Assembly (NCBI GenBank): GCA_035556755.1 | Contig: DATMEP010000003.1 | Span: forward strand, 1-48,934 | DNA: 48,934 nt | Source of the DNA: VRUE01 sp035556755 | GTDB lineage: Bacteria; Actinomycetota; Thermoleophilia; Solirubrobacterales; 70-9 | Direction: 5' to 3' | Part shown: positions 17,802 through 27,213 of the stretch, in pieces | Layout of the letters: every line of letters starts with the position of its first letter | Position numbering within the stretch: the stretch's first letter is position 1 | Notes under the pieces: model-generated | The model's input: the letters and a program-made list of their open reading frames with translations, nothing else | The model's database searches: none | Told to the model about the DNA's origin: nothing | Program-made: the position numbers and the translations under genes

Positions 17802-18703
17802 AGCGCCGGGACGGGATGGCCGCGCAGGTAGGCGTCTGCCGCCATCGGCCTGCCGCCCGCGGGCTGCACCACCTCCAGGCGCAGCGCTCCCCGACCGCAA
17901 CCGAGCAGCAGCGCCCCCCACTCGGCCCGAACCTCGCCGGTCTTGACGCTGACGTCGACCGCACGCGCTCGCCTTACGCCGAGTCGGTCGCCGCCGCCGA
18001 CCTCCAGGTAGGCGCCGACGTGCGGGGTGAGGGCACGAACCGTGCGAGCCAGCTCCGTGGCAGGCCGAGCCGGATCGAGGCGACGCTCGGCGGAATCGAT
18101 CTTCTCGGCGTAGGTCGCCTCCTCGTTCTCCTGCTCGACCAGCTCCAGCCTTCCCTCCTCCTGCCGGTCGAGCGCCTGGACCAGGAGCTCCCCCCCCAGC
18201 GCCGCCAGCCTCTCCGAGAGCGTCGAGAAGTCGTCCTCCGGACCGATCGGCAACTCCTCGCGCAGGGCGACCGGGCCGGAGTCGAGCCCCGCGTCGACCC
18301 CCATCAGGCTGACCCCGGTGCGCTCGTCCCCCGCCATGATCGCCCGCTCGATCGGGGCGGCGCCGCGCCAGCGGGGCAGCAACGACGGGTGGACGTTCAG
18401 CAGCGGCAGCTCGGAGAGCAGCGGCTCGCGGATCAGCTGCCCGAAGGCACAGACGGCCGCTGCCTCCGGCTTGGCGGCGCGGATCCGTTCCAGCGCGGCC
18501 TCGTCGTTGACGTTTTCGACCTGCAGCAGGTCGATTCCCAGCTCACCCGCGACCTCGGCCACGGGCGGCGAGCCGCTGCGGCGGCCGCGGCCCCTGGGAC
18601 GGTCCGGGGGCGTCACCGCCAGCTGCGGCCGGTGGCGTGAGCCGGCAAGGCGCCGGAGCACCGTTGCGGCGAAATCCGAGGTTCCGAGGTAGACGGTTCT
18701 CAC
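17798..18703 (-). CDS. fmt: Methionyl-tRNA formyltransferase
   Basis: Fmt formylates initiator Met-tRNA using 10-formyl-THF. The 301-residue product has the catalytic region NVHPSLLPRWRGAAPIERAI with the conserved Asn and His, GVSLMGVDAGLDSGP with the Asp, and a C-terminal OB-like domain from ~200. It opens MRTVYLGTSDFAATVL, the standard start. The start codon is GTG at 18703, overlapping the def stop as GTGA. With def next door, the two genes add and remove the N-formyl group in a single operon. Confidence 0.97.
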   Translation of the reverse strand: MRTVYLGTSDFAATVLRRLAGSRHRPQLAVTPPDRPRGRGRRSGSPPVAEVAGELGIDLLQVENVNDEAALERIRAAKPEAAAVCAFGQLIREPLLSELPLLNVHPSLLPRWRGAAPIERAIMAGDERTGVSLMGVDAGLDSGPVALREELPIGPEDDFSTLSERLAALGGELLVQALDRQEEGRLELVEQENEEATYAEKIDSAERRLDPARPATELARTVRALTPHVGAYLEVGGGDRLGVRRARAVDVSVKTGEVRAEWGALLLGCGRGALRLEVVQPAGGRPMAADAYLRGHPVPAL

Positions 18704-19344
18704 GCGTCGGTGCGCGGCTCGCGATGGTCCTCGGCGGACTGCTCGCCACCGTCGTCCTCGACCGGCGGGGCGTAGCTGCCCCCCTCGCGCAGTGCCCGCA
18801 GCGCGCCCTTGCGCTGCTCGCGCGGTGCCCGGTCGAGGATCAGCACGCCATCGAGGTGATCGATCTCGTGCTGGAGCACCCGGGCCTCGAGGCCCGACGC
18901 CTCGATCGTCACCGGCTCACCCTCGATATCGAGGCCGCCGACCCGAGCGTGCAGGGGCCTCTCCACGTCCATCGCCACACGGGGCAGGCTGAGGCAGCCC
19001 TCTTCGACCACCACGACCTCGTCCGAGAGCCACTCGACCGAGGGATTGACCAGCGCCGTCGGCTCGGCGTCCTGCCCGGCCTGGAAGACGAGCACCCGGC
19101 GCAGGATCCCGAGCTGGGTCGCGGCCAGCCCGACGCCCATCCCGTCACGCATGATCCCGACCATCCGCTCGACCTCGGCGCGCAGCTGCGGGCCGAAATC
19201 GGCGACCGGCGAAGCGGCGCTTTTCAGCACCGGATCGCCGAACTTGACGACCTGCGCCAGCGCCGCCTCGCGCCGCTCCAGCAGCTTCGCTTCGAGCGCC
19301 TCGCGCTCGCTCTCTTCGGCCCCGACGGCCTGCTCTTCGCTCAC
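18700..19344 (-). CDS. def: Peptide deformylase
   Basis: Def removes the formyl group from nascent proteins. All three metal-site motifs are present: GVGLAATQLG (motif 1), EEGCLSLP with the Cys ligand (motif 2) and HEIDHLDG with two His ligands and the catalytic Glu (motif 3). Start choice is open. The GTG at 19344 gives 214 residues; the GTG at 19398 overlaps the priA stop as GTGA, as in the rest of this operon, and would add 18 residues. Either way an unusual charged, probably helical leader of ~35 or more residues (SEREALEAKLLERREAAL) precedes the usual start near VVKFGDPVLK. The C-terminus ends in an acidic tail. Confidence 0.93.
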   Translation of the reverse strand: MSEEQAVGAEESEREALEAKLLERREAALAQVVKFGDPVLKSAASPVADFGPQLRAEVERMVGIMRDGMGVGLAATQLGILRRVLVFQAGQDAEPTALVNPSVEWLSDEVVVVEEGCLSLPRVAMDVERPLHARVGGLDIEGEPVTIEASGLEARVLQHEIDHLDGVLILDRAPREQRKGALRALREGGSYAPPVEDDGGEQSAEDHREPRTDA

Positions 19345-19394
19345 CGGATCGATTGTATGGATCGGAGTTGGCGGGAAGGCTCCCAGACGAGCGC

Positions 19395-21584
19395 TCACTG
19401 GGGGTCGACGTCGACGCTTATCGCGACGTCGCGGAGGGAGCGGTCGGCAGCGAGGCGCTCGACCGCAGCGCCGACCGCGGCGACGGTCGCCTCGCGGTCC
19501 TCCGCCTTCATCAGCAGGCGGCGTCGGTGGCGGTTGCGGACGCGGAACATCGGCGCCGGGCCGAGCAGGTCCGTGCCGGCGGGGAGGCCCTCGGCAAGCC
19601 TCGCGGCGAGGCGCCCCGCGGCCTCGTCGAGACGCCGCTCGTCCTCGGCCTTGAGCACGATCCGGACCAGGCTGGAGAAGGGCGGGTAGCGGAGCAGGCG
19701 ACGGCGCTCGACCTCCTCGGCGAGGAAACCGGCGGCGTCGTGGCGTGCGGCGTGGGCGATGCTCGGCGCCCCCGGCGCCAGCGTCTGCACGATCGTCTCC
19801 CCTCCGGCCTCGCCGCGGCCGCTGCGACCGGCCAGCTGGGTGACCATCGCGAAGGTCCGCTCGCCCGCCCGGAAGTCGGGGAAGCGCAGGGTGGCGTCGG
19901 CGTCGATGATCGTGCTCAGCGTCACCTCGGGGAAGTCGTGGCCCTTGGCCACCATCTGGGTGCCGACCAGGACGCCGCTCTCGGCCTCGCCGAACCCCGC
20001 CAAAATGCGAGCGTGGGCGCCGCGGCCGGCGGCGACGTCGGAGTCGAGCCGGAAGACCGGCATCGGGTCGAGTCGCTCCCTCAACAGCGCCTCGATCTGC
20101 TCGCTTCCCACACCACCCTGGGAGATCGTCGTCGAGCGGCACTCGGGGCAGGACCTGGGCAGCGGCTCGGCGTGAGCGCAGTGGTGGCAGACGAGGCGGC
20201 CGGCATGGCGGTGCACGATCAGCGAGACGTCGCAGCTCGGGCAGCCCCAATGGTGGCCGCAGGAACGGCAGGTGAGCCAGGGCGCGAAGCCGCGCCGGTT
20301 GACCATCACGATCGCCTTGGCACCGCGGCGCCGCACCTCGTCGAGGGCCTCCCAGGTAGCCGGGTGCAGCGGTCCCGAGCGCGGGTCGGCCTCGCGCATG
20401 TCGAGGACCTCGACCGGCGGCATGCGGCGCCCGTCGACACGGCGCGGCAGCTCCAACCGCGGCAGCTCGAGCCATGACTCCGGTCGCGGGGTCGCCGTGC
20501 CGGCGACCAGGGTCGCCCCGGATTCGGCGGCGCGACGTCTCGCCACGAGACGGGCGTCGTAGCTGGGGTCGCCCTCCTGCTTGTAGGAGGGATCGTGCTC
20601 CTCGTCGATCGCGACCAGGCCGAGGTCGCGGACCGGGGCGAAGACGGCCGAGCGGGGACCGACGCAGACGCTCGCCTCGCCGCTGCGCAGCCGCTGCCAC
20701 TCGTCGTAGCGCTCCCCCGGCGAGAGGGCCGAGTGGAGCACCGCGACGCGATCGCCGAGCCGTGCCCGGAAGCGGGCCACCGCCTGCGGGGCGAGGCCGA
20801 TCTCGGGGACGAGGACGATCGCACCGCGGCCGCGTGCCAGCGACGCCTCGACCGCGGCCAGGTAGACCTCGGTCTTGCCCGACCCCGTGACGCCATGCAG
20901 GAGAAGCTCGCGCGGCGCTCCCGCCTCGCCGTCCAGCGCGGCGACGATCCCGGCGACCGCGCGCTCCTGCTCCTCCAACAGCTCGGGACGGCTCCGCGAG
21001 GCCCCCACCTCGACCTGACTCGGTCTCCGCCGCACTCGCGAGCTGCGGGTGACGATCAAGCCCCTGCCCTCGAGCCGACGCAGCACCTGGCGGTCCGCCC
21101 CGACCGCGGCGGCAAGCTCCGCCGCGGACATCTCGCCGGCGCGCAACGCCTCCAGCACCGCTCGCTGACGGGCGCCGAGCCGCCCGCCGGCGGCCAGCGC
21201 CTCCTCACCGGCCTCGGCGATCTCCGCCCGCAGCTCGGTCCGCGCCCGCACCCGCTGGCCGCCGGCGCCCGTTCCCGGTGGCAGCACCAGCTGCAGCCCG
21301 CGCGCGGGAGTAGAGCAGTACTCGCGAGCGACCCAGAGCCCGAGCCCGACCAGCTCGGCGGGCACACCGGCCTCGAGCGCTTCGAGCGGCTCGGCGAGAC
21401 GCTCGGGCGGCAGCGCCGAGGTCTCCGCCAGCTCGACCACGACGCCGAGCGTCCGCTGCCGCCCGAACGGGACCCGGACGACACTGCCCACCCCGAGGTC
21501 GGCCATCGCCGCCGGCAGGCGGTAGTCGAACGGCCCACGCAGGGCACGGGCGGTGGTCAGCGGCTCGACCTTGGCGATGGCCAT
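19395..21584 (-). CDS. priA: Primosomal protein N' (PriA)
   Basis: PriA restarts collapsed replication forks. The 729-residue protein has an N-terminal DNA-binding domain (FDYRLPAAMADLGVGSVVRVPFG), the Walker A block HGVTGSGKTEVYL, the DEEH box in IDEEHDPSYKQ, and the zinc-binding insert CRSCGHHWGCPSCDVS... CHHC ...CPEC. Many actinobacterial PriA proteins are helicase-degenerate, but the Walker A lysine and DEEH are present here. The ATG at 21584 gives MAIAKVEPLTTARAL; the frame is open a further 20 codons. It heads the priA-def-fmt-rsmB run and is divergent from the PH-domain gene with a 49-bp gap. Confidence 0.95.
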   Translation of the reverse strand: MAIAKVEPLTTARALRGPFDYRLPAAMADLGVGSVVRVPFGRQRTLGVVVELAETSALPPERLAEPLEALEAGVPAELVGLGLWVAREYCSTPARGLQLVLPPGTGAGGQRVRARTELRAEIAEAGEEALAAGGRLGARQRAVLEALRAGEMSAAELAAAVGADRQVLRRLEGRGLIVTRSSRVRRRPSQVEVGASRSRPELLEEQERAVAGIVAALDGEAGAPRELLLHGVTGSGKTEVYLAAVEASLARGRGAIVLVPEIGLAPQAVARFRARLGDRVAVLHSALSPGERYDEWQRLRSGEASVCVGPRSAVFAPVRDLGLVAIDEEHDPSYKQEGDPSYDARLVARRRAAESGATLVAGTATPRPESWLELPRLELPRRVDGRRMPPVEVLDMREADPRSGPLHPATWEALDEVRRRGAKAIVMVNRRGFAPWLTCRSCGHHWGCPSCDVSLIVHRHAGRLVCHHCAHAEPLPRSCPECRSTTISQGGVGSEQIEALLRERLDPMPVFRLDSDVAAGRGAHARILAGFGEAESGVLVGTQMVAKGHDFPEVTLSTIIDADATLRFPDFRAGERTFAMVTQLAGRSGRGEAGGETIVQTLAPGAPSIAHAARHDAAGFLAEEVERRRLLRYPPFSSLVRIVLKAEDERRLDEAAGRLAARLAEGLPAGTDLLGPAPMFRVRNRHRRRLLMKAEDREATVAAVGAAVERLAADRSLRDVAISVDVDPQ

Positions 21585-21633
21585 CCGAGTGACGGTATGG
21601 AGGAAGGCGGACGGCCGGGATATCCTGCCCGCG

Positions 21634-22140
21634 ATGGGCATCAACCTCAGTCCGGGCGAGCGGGTGATCTTCGAGGGCCACCCCTCCTGGCGGGCGATCC
21701 TCGGCTTCTACCTGAAGGGGATCGTGATCGCGGCGCTTGCCGGCCTCGTCGCCAAGCTCTTCGGCGCCGGCAGCGGCACGGTCTTCCTCGTCGTCCTCGT
21801 CGTGATCGGGCTCTCCGTCCTGATCGGCTTCGTCAAGCGCGTCGCGACCACGTACACGATCACGGACCGCCGCCTCAACATCAAGCGCGGCATCGTCTCG
21901 CGCGAGGTCCAGGAGACGCGGCTGGAGCGGGTTCAGAACGTCAACTACCGGCAGTCGGTCTACCAGCGGATCATGCAGATCGGCGACGTCGACTTCGACA
22001 CCGCCGCCACCGATGACTACAACTTCGTCTTCGCCGGAGTCGCCGACCCCAGCGACGTCGTCCACCGGGTCGACCGGGCGACCGGTGCAACTTCAGCAGG
22101 CACCCACGGCCTCGGCGAGGCTCAGCCTCCTAGCACCTGA
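21634..22140 (+). CDS. PH-domain (bPH2/YdbS-like) membrane protein
   Basis: The 168-residue protein opens MGINLSPGERVIFEGHPSW and has two adjacent hydrophobic segments (~24-65). A bacterial PH-like domain follows (~68-150) with TTYTITDRRLNIKRGIVSREVQETRLERV, the pattern of the DUF304/YdbS family. These proteins are small inner-membrane components of unknown biochemical role. The tail after ~150 is low-complexity. The gene stands alone, divergent from priA and followed by two family 2 elements. Confidence 0.85.
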   Translation: MGINLSPGERVIFEGHPSWRAILGFYLKGIVIAALAGLVAKLFGAGSGTVFLVVLVVIGLSVLIGFVKRVATTYTITDRRLNIKRGIVSREVQETRLERVQNVNYRQSVYQRIMQIGDVDFDTAATDDYNFVFAGVADPSDVVHRVDRATGATSAGTHGLGEAQPPST

Positions 22141-22149
22141 GACTCTCGC

Positions 22150-22290
22150 AAGGTGGCGGGAATGCCTCTCCGGGAATTGACCACCACGCGCTGCGCGCGC
22201 GGTGGAATGGAGTGCGCGGCTGCGCCGCGCATACATCGGATTGCATAGGCCGCTTCGCGACATTCCCGGAGAGGCATACCCGCCACCCTT
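22150..22290 (-). repeat. Four-arm element, family 2 copy 3
   Basis: A ~28-bp closing stem with one mismatch and one bulge joins 22150-22177 to 22262-22290 (GGTGGCGGG...CCTCTCCGGGAAT against its complement). On the minus strand the core reads GAATGTCGCGAAGCGGC, then ATGCAATC (22239-22246 on the plus strand as GATTGCAT), then GCGCGGC/GCCGCGC (22214-22230), a GC-only hairpin starting at 22181, and CAATTC. It follows the PH-domain gene by 10 bp. Confidence 0.87.
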
Positions 22291-22409
22291 CGAAGCACAC
22301 CGAGCTTTCGAAATCTCTGCTTTCGAAGCGTCGCCCTGACTTGAAGCTTCCTCTCAAGCCTGAGAACCTGGGACCCCCACTCGCAGCTCGTCATTCCGGG
22401 ACGTGTCGA
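22291..22409. other. Spacer between family 2 copies 3 and 4
   Basis: These 119 bases are part of the 445-bp gap between two convergent genes. No reading frame or RNA gene is credible. The string CTTTCGAA occurs twice (near 22312 and 22330) next to a CTTCGAAG, but I see no longer structure. Confidence 0.5.
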
Positions 22410-22558
22410 GAGAGAAGCCTGGCCGGCCTGCGGGCGAATGTCGCGAAGCGGGCCTATGCAATCCGGTGATTGCGCGGCCGCAGGCCGCGCTCATCGTTCA
22501 CCCCAAGAGCGAAGCTCTTGGGGTGTCAATTCGACCGGAGGTCGGCCAGGCTTCTCTC
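22410..22558 (+). repeat. Four-arm element, family 2 copy 4
   Basis: The outer 15-bp stem GAGAGAAGCCTGGCC (22410-22424) pairs perfectly with 22544-22558. Inside are GCGAATGTCGCGAAGCGG, the linker ATGCAATC (22456-22463), GCGCGGCC-GCA-GGCCGCGC (22472-22490), a perfect 12-bp hairpin CACCCCAAGAGC-GAA-GCTCTTGGGGTG (22499-22525) and CAATTCG. It is oriented opposite to copy 3 and ends 27 bp from the metK stop. Confidence 0.87.
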
Positions 22559-22585
22559 ACACCTACTGGGTTCGGAGTCGACCGG

Positions 22586-23827
<1,242 letters not shown>

Positions 23828-23849
23828 GGACAAAGCCTAACTATGCAAA

Positions 23850-23953
23850 CCAATGAGTGCGTGGCCAAGCAGATCAAGGACGCAGGGAGCGTGGCGTGCT
23901 TTGCACGCGAGCGACCGAGGACGCCGATATGCGCAGGACCACGCGCTCATTGG
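23850..23953. repeat. Inverted repeat with internal hairpins between der and metK
   Basis: CCAATGAGTGCGTGG (23850-23864) and CCACGCGCTCATTGG (23939-23953) pair with one wobble position. The right arm covers the der stop codon. Inside are the hairpin GCGTGC-TTT-GCACGC (23894-23908) and the string CGATATGC, close to CGATATGCAATC of family 2 copy 2. It may be a third element type built on the same plan of a private closing stem around a structured core. On the metK transcript it would form the leader. Confidence 0.65.
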
Positions 23954-25254
23954 CGGCGGGTGTGTGGGATGAAGTCGATTATTAGGGGCACGCCCTCCAG
24001 CCCATAAGCCTCGCGCAGCCGGTTCTCCAGGTGGTAGGCCCAGTCGCGGACGATCAGGCGGCGGTCGTTGACCTGGATCGCGATCCGCGGTGGGCGCTCG
24101 CCGATCTGCGCCGAGTAGTAGAGGCGGAGGCGCCGGCCGCGGCGCGACGGCGGCGGCGTCTTCGCGACCACGTCGCCGACGAACCGGTTCAGCTCCGGAG
24201 TCGGGATCCGCCCCGCCGCCCGGTCGGCCAACTCCAGCGCCTTCGGCAGCAGCCTCGGCACGTTGCGGCCGCGCAGCGCCGAAGCGGTGACGACCTCCGG
24301 CCGCAGGCGCAGCTTGCGCTCGACCCTGGCGCGGGCGTCGTCGATGTCGGTCGCGGTCACGTCCCACTTGTTCATCGCCAGCAGCGTCGCGCAGCCGGCC
24401 CGCATCGCCAGCTCGGCGATCCGCAGATCCTCGGAGGTGACCCCCTCGGAGGCATCGCAGACGACGATCGCCACGTCGGCGCGCTCGACCGCAAGCTCGG
24501 TGCGCAGCTGGGCGTAGTGGTCGACGGTGCCGGCGACCTTGGAGCGGCGGCGCAGGCCGGCGGTGTCGACCAGGAGGATCGGGCGCCCGTCGACCTCCAG
24601 CGCGGTGTCGATCGCGTCGCGGGTCGTACCGGCGCGATCGGAGACGATCGTCCGCTCGTCGCCGAGGAAGGCGTTGACCAGCGAGGACTTGCCGACGTTG
24701 GGGCGGCCGATCACGGCGATCCTGGCCGGCTCATCGCCGCTCGGCGGCGGCGGACGGTCGCCGAACAGCTCGACGACGCGGTCGAGCAGGTCGCCGCTGC
24801 CGAGCCCGTGGGTGGCGGAGACCGCGATCGGGTCGCCGAGACCGAGCGCGTGGAACTCGGCCGCCTGGTGCTCGTCGCCGGGCCGGTCGACCTTGTTGAC
24901 GACGACCTGGACCGGGACCTCGCCGCCGCGCAGGATCTTCGCCAGCTCGGCATCGCCTGCCCGCACCCCGGCACGGGCGTCGGCGACCAGCAGCACGACG
25001 TCGGCCTCGGCGATCCCGATCCGGGCCTGGCGCCGCACGTCCTCGGCCAGCTCGTCGGGGTCGGCGAGGTCGATGCCGCCGGTATCGAGCAGCTCGAAGG
25101 CGACGCCATTCCACTCGCAAGGCACCCGCTTGCGGTCGCGGGTCACCCCCGCCTCGGCGTGGGTCACCGCCTCGCGACCGCCGGCAAGGCGGTTGACCAG
25201 GGTGCTCTTGCCGACGTTGGGGAAGCCGACGATGGCGACGGTCGGGACGCTCAT
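23947..25254 (-). CDS. der: Ribosome-assembly GTPase Der (EngA)
   Basis: Der has two tandem GTPase domains and a C-terminal KH-like domain and acts in 50S assembly. In the 435-residue product, P-loops GFPNVGKS (near residue 9) and GRPNVGKS (near 180) are visible, with switch motifs DTGG and DTAG, NKVD and NKWD boxes, and the KH-like end PPSRRGRRLRLYYSAQ...IDFIPHTRRQ. The ATG at 25254 overlaps the cmk stop as ATGA. The cmk-der pair is conserved in actinobacteria. Confidence 0.97.
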   Translation of the reverse strand: MSVPTVAIVGFPNVGKSTLVNRLAGGREAVTHAEAGVTRDRKRVPCEWNGVAFELLDTGGIDLADPDELAEDVRRQARIGIAEADVVLLVADARAGVRAGDAELAKILRGGEVPVQVVVNKVDRPGDEHQAAEFHALGLGDPIAVSATHGLGSGDLLDRVVELFGDRPPPPSGDEPARIAVIGRPNVGKSSLVNAFLGDERTIVSDRAGTTRDAIDTALEVDGRPILLVDTAGLRRRSKVAGTVDHYAQLRTELAVERADVAIVVCDASEGVTSEDLRIAELAMRAGCATLLAMNKWDVTATDIDDARARVERKLRLRPEVVTASALRGRNVPRLLPKALELADRAAGRIPTPELNRFVGDVVAKTPPPSRRGRRLRLYYSAQIGERPPRIAIQVNDRRLIVRDWAYHLENRLREAYGLEGVPLIIDFIPHTRRQ

Positions 25255-25889
25255 GCCAGCTCTCCCTCGCGGGCGAGCTGCACGACCCGCTCGACCACCT
25301 GGTCGAGCGAAAGCCCGGTGGTATCGAGTTCGACCGCGTCCTCGGCGGCACGCAGGGCGCTGTGCTCGCGGGTCTCGTCGCGCTGGTCGCGCTCTCGCTG
25401 CGCCGCCAGCACCTCGCCCTCGTCCTCCCCGGTCTGGGCGGCGCGGCGGCGGGCACGCTCCTCGGCAGAGGCGGTGAGGAAGACCTTGAGCGGCGCATCC
25501 GGGCTGACCACGGTGCCGATGTCGCGCCCCTCGGCGACGTAGCGGCCGGCCTCGATCAGCTGCCGCTGACGCGCCACCATCGCCTCGCGCACCCCGGCGT
25601 GGACGGAAACGCGCGAGGAGGCCTCGGTCACCCGCGGCTCGCGGATCGCGGCGCTGACGTCGCGCCCGTCGAGCTCGACCCGGTCGCCGTCGAGCTCGAT
25701 CCGCAACGACTCGGCAACTCCGGCCATCGCGCCGTCGTCGTCGAGGTCCGCGTCCCGCTCGAGGCCGGCCAGCGCCGCGCAGCGGTACATCGCCCCGGAG
25801 TCGAGGTAGGTGAAGCCGAGTGCCGCCGCGACCGCGCGGGCGACCGTCGACTTGCCGGCCCCGGCGGGCCCGTCGATCGCGATGACCAT
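25251..25889 (-). CDS. cmk: Cytidylate kinase
   Basis: Cmk phosphorylates CMP and dCMP. The 212-residue protein begins MVIAIDGPAGAGKSTVARAV, with the Walker A loop, then YLDSGAMYR, GRDIGTVV and the LID arginines in EERARRRAAQTGE. The ATG at 25889 gives the standard start. It lies 23 bp after aroA and overlaps der by 4 bp, continuing the aromatic-synthesis transcript into housekeeping genes. Confidence 0.96.
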   Translation of the reverse strand: MVIAIDGPAGAGKSTVARAVAAALGFTYLDSGAMYRCAALAGLERDADLDDDGAMAGVAESLRIELDGDRVELDGRDVSAAIREPRVTEASSRVSVHAGVREAMVARQRQLIEAGRYVAEGRDIGTVVSPDAPLKVFLTASAEERARRRAAQTGEDEGEVLAAQRERDQRDETREHSALRAAEDAVELDTTGLSLDQVVERVVQLAREGELA

Positions 25890-25912
25890 GGGCGGCAGCG
25901 TATGGCGCCGGC

Positions 25913-27208
25913 TCAGCTGCCGCGGAGCGAGGCGAGGTCGACCTCGAAGCCCGGGTAGCTGACCGCGGCGGCCTCCATCCCGTCGACCCCCACCCCGTCC
26001 CGCGAGACAAGGCCGGCAACCGCACCCAGCATCGCGATCCGGTGGTCTCCCTGCGAATCGAGTGCACCGCCCCGCAGCCCGCCCGTTCCCTCGATCCGCA
26101 TCCAGTCCTCGCCCGTCTCCACCTCGGCGCCGAGCGCAGTCAGCGCCTCGCTGACGGTGGCGATCCGGTCGCTCTCCTTGCGCCGCAGCTCTCCCGCGTC
26201 GCGGATCGTCGTCTCGCCCTCGGCGAAGCAGGCCGCGAGCGCGACAAGTGGCAGCTCGTCGATCGCCAGCGGTATGTCGGCGCCGCCGACCTCGGTGCCG
26301 CGCAGCGAGGCGGGGCGTACGCGGATCGTCCCGCTCGGCTCGCCACCCCGTTCGCCCTCCGGCTCGACCTCGACCTCGGCGCCCATCCGGCGCAGGATCG
26401 AGAGCAGGCCGGTGCGAGTCGGGTTGAGCCCGACCCCGGGAAGGCTGATGTCGCTGCCGGGGACCAGCAGCGCCGCGACCAGGAAGAAGGCCGCCGAGGA
26501 GAAGTCGGAGGGGACGACGATCTCCACGGGTTCGAGCCGCGCCGCCGGGCGCACCGTGATGGTGCCGTCGCCCCGCTCGATCTCGGCGCCGGCGGCGGCC
26601 AGCATCCGCTCGCTGTGGTCGCGGGTCGGCAGCGGCTCGGCGATCCGCGTCTCGCCGTCGGCGAGCAGCCCGGCGAAGAGCAGGCACGACTTGACCTGGG
26701 CGCTCGCAACCGGCAGCTCGTAGGAGACCCCCTGCAGCGGCGCGGCCTCGATCCGCAACGGCGGCAGGCGGTTCTCGCGGCAGCTCAGCCGGGCGCCCAT
26801 CAGCCGCAACGGCTCGGCGACCCGGTCGACCGGGCGCCTGCGAATCGAGGCGTCGCCGTCGAGCGTCCAGGCTCCGGTCTCCTGCCCCGCCAGCCAGCCC
26901 GGCAGCAGCCGCAGCAGGGTGCCGGCGTTGCCGACGTCGACAGTGGCCGCGGCAGCCCCTCGCAGGCCGACGCCGTGGACTCGGAGGGACGGCTCGATCG
27001 CGCCGTTGCTCCTCCCCTCGACCTCGGCGCCCAGCGCCTCGACCGCAGCCAGGGTCGAGCGGGTGTCGGCCGAGTCGAGGTAGCCCTCGATCGTCGTCTC
27101 CCCCTCGCCCATCGCGGCGATCAGAGCCGCCCGGTGGGAGACCGACTTGTCCGGCGGCGGGCGCAGGGAGCCGCGCAGGGGACCGGAGGGCTCGAAGCGG
27201 GTGCCCAT
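25913..27208 (-). CDS. aroA: 5-enolpyruvylshikimate-3-phosphate synthase
   Basis: AroA is the sixth shikimate-pathway enzyme. The 431-residue two-domain protein shows PPDKSVSHRA at the start, VGNAGTLLRLLPGW (glyphosate/PEP loop), SAQVKSCLLFAGLLA, and IDELPLVALAACFAEGETTI with RRKESDRI. The loop GNAGTLLR differs from the E. coli GNAGTAMRP form, so class II-like glyphosate behaviour is possible but unproven. It starts 5 bp after tyrA stops. Confidence 0.96.
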   Translation of the reverse strand: MGTRFEPSGPLRGSLRPPPDKSVSHRAALIAAMGEGETTIEGYLDSADTRSTLAAVEALGAEVEGRSNGAIEPSLRVHGVGLRGAAAATVDVGNAGTLLRLLPGWLAGQETGAWTLDGDASIRRRPVDRVAEPLRLMGARLSCRENRLPPLRIEAAPLQGVSYELPVASAQVKSCLLFAGLLADGETRIAEPLPTRDHSERMLAAAGAEIERGDGTITVRPAARLEPVEIVVPSDFSSAAFFLVAALLVPGSDISLPGVGLNPTRTGLLSILRRMGAEVEVEPEGERGGEPSGTIRVRPASLRGTEVGGADIPLAIDELPLVALAACFAEGETTIRDAGELRRKESDRIATVSEALTALGAEVETGEDWMRIEGTGGLRGGALDSQGDHRIAMLGAVAGLVSRDGVGVDGMEAAAVSYPGFEVDLASLRGS

Positions 27209-27213
27209 CGCCG

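Noticed and set aside
23828..23946. SAM riboswitch upstream of metK
   Set aside because: No SAM-I, SAM-II or SAM-IV core sequence is recognisable; the leader is occupied by an inverted repeat instead.
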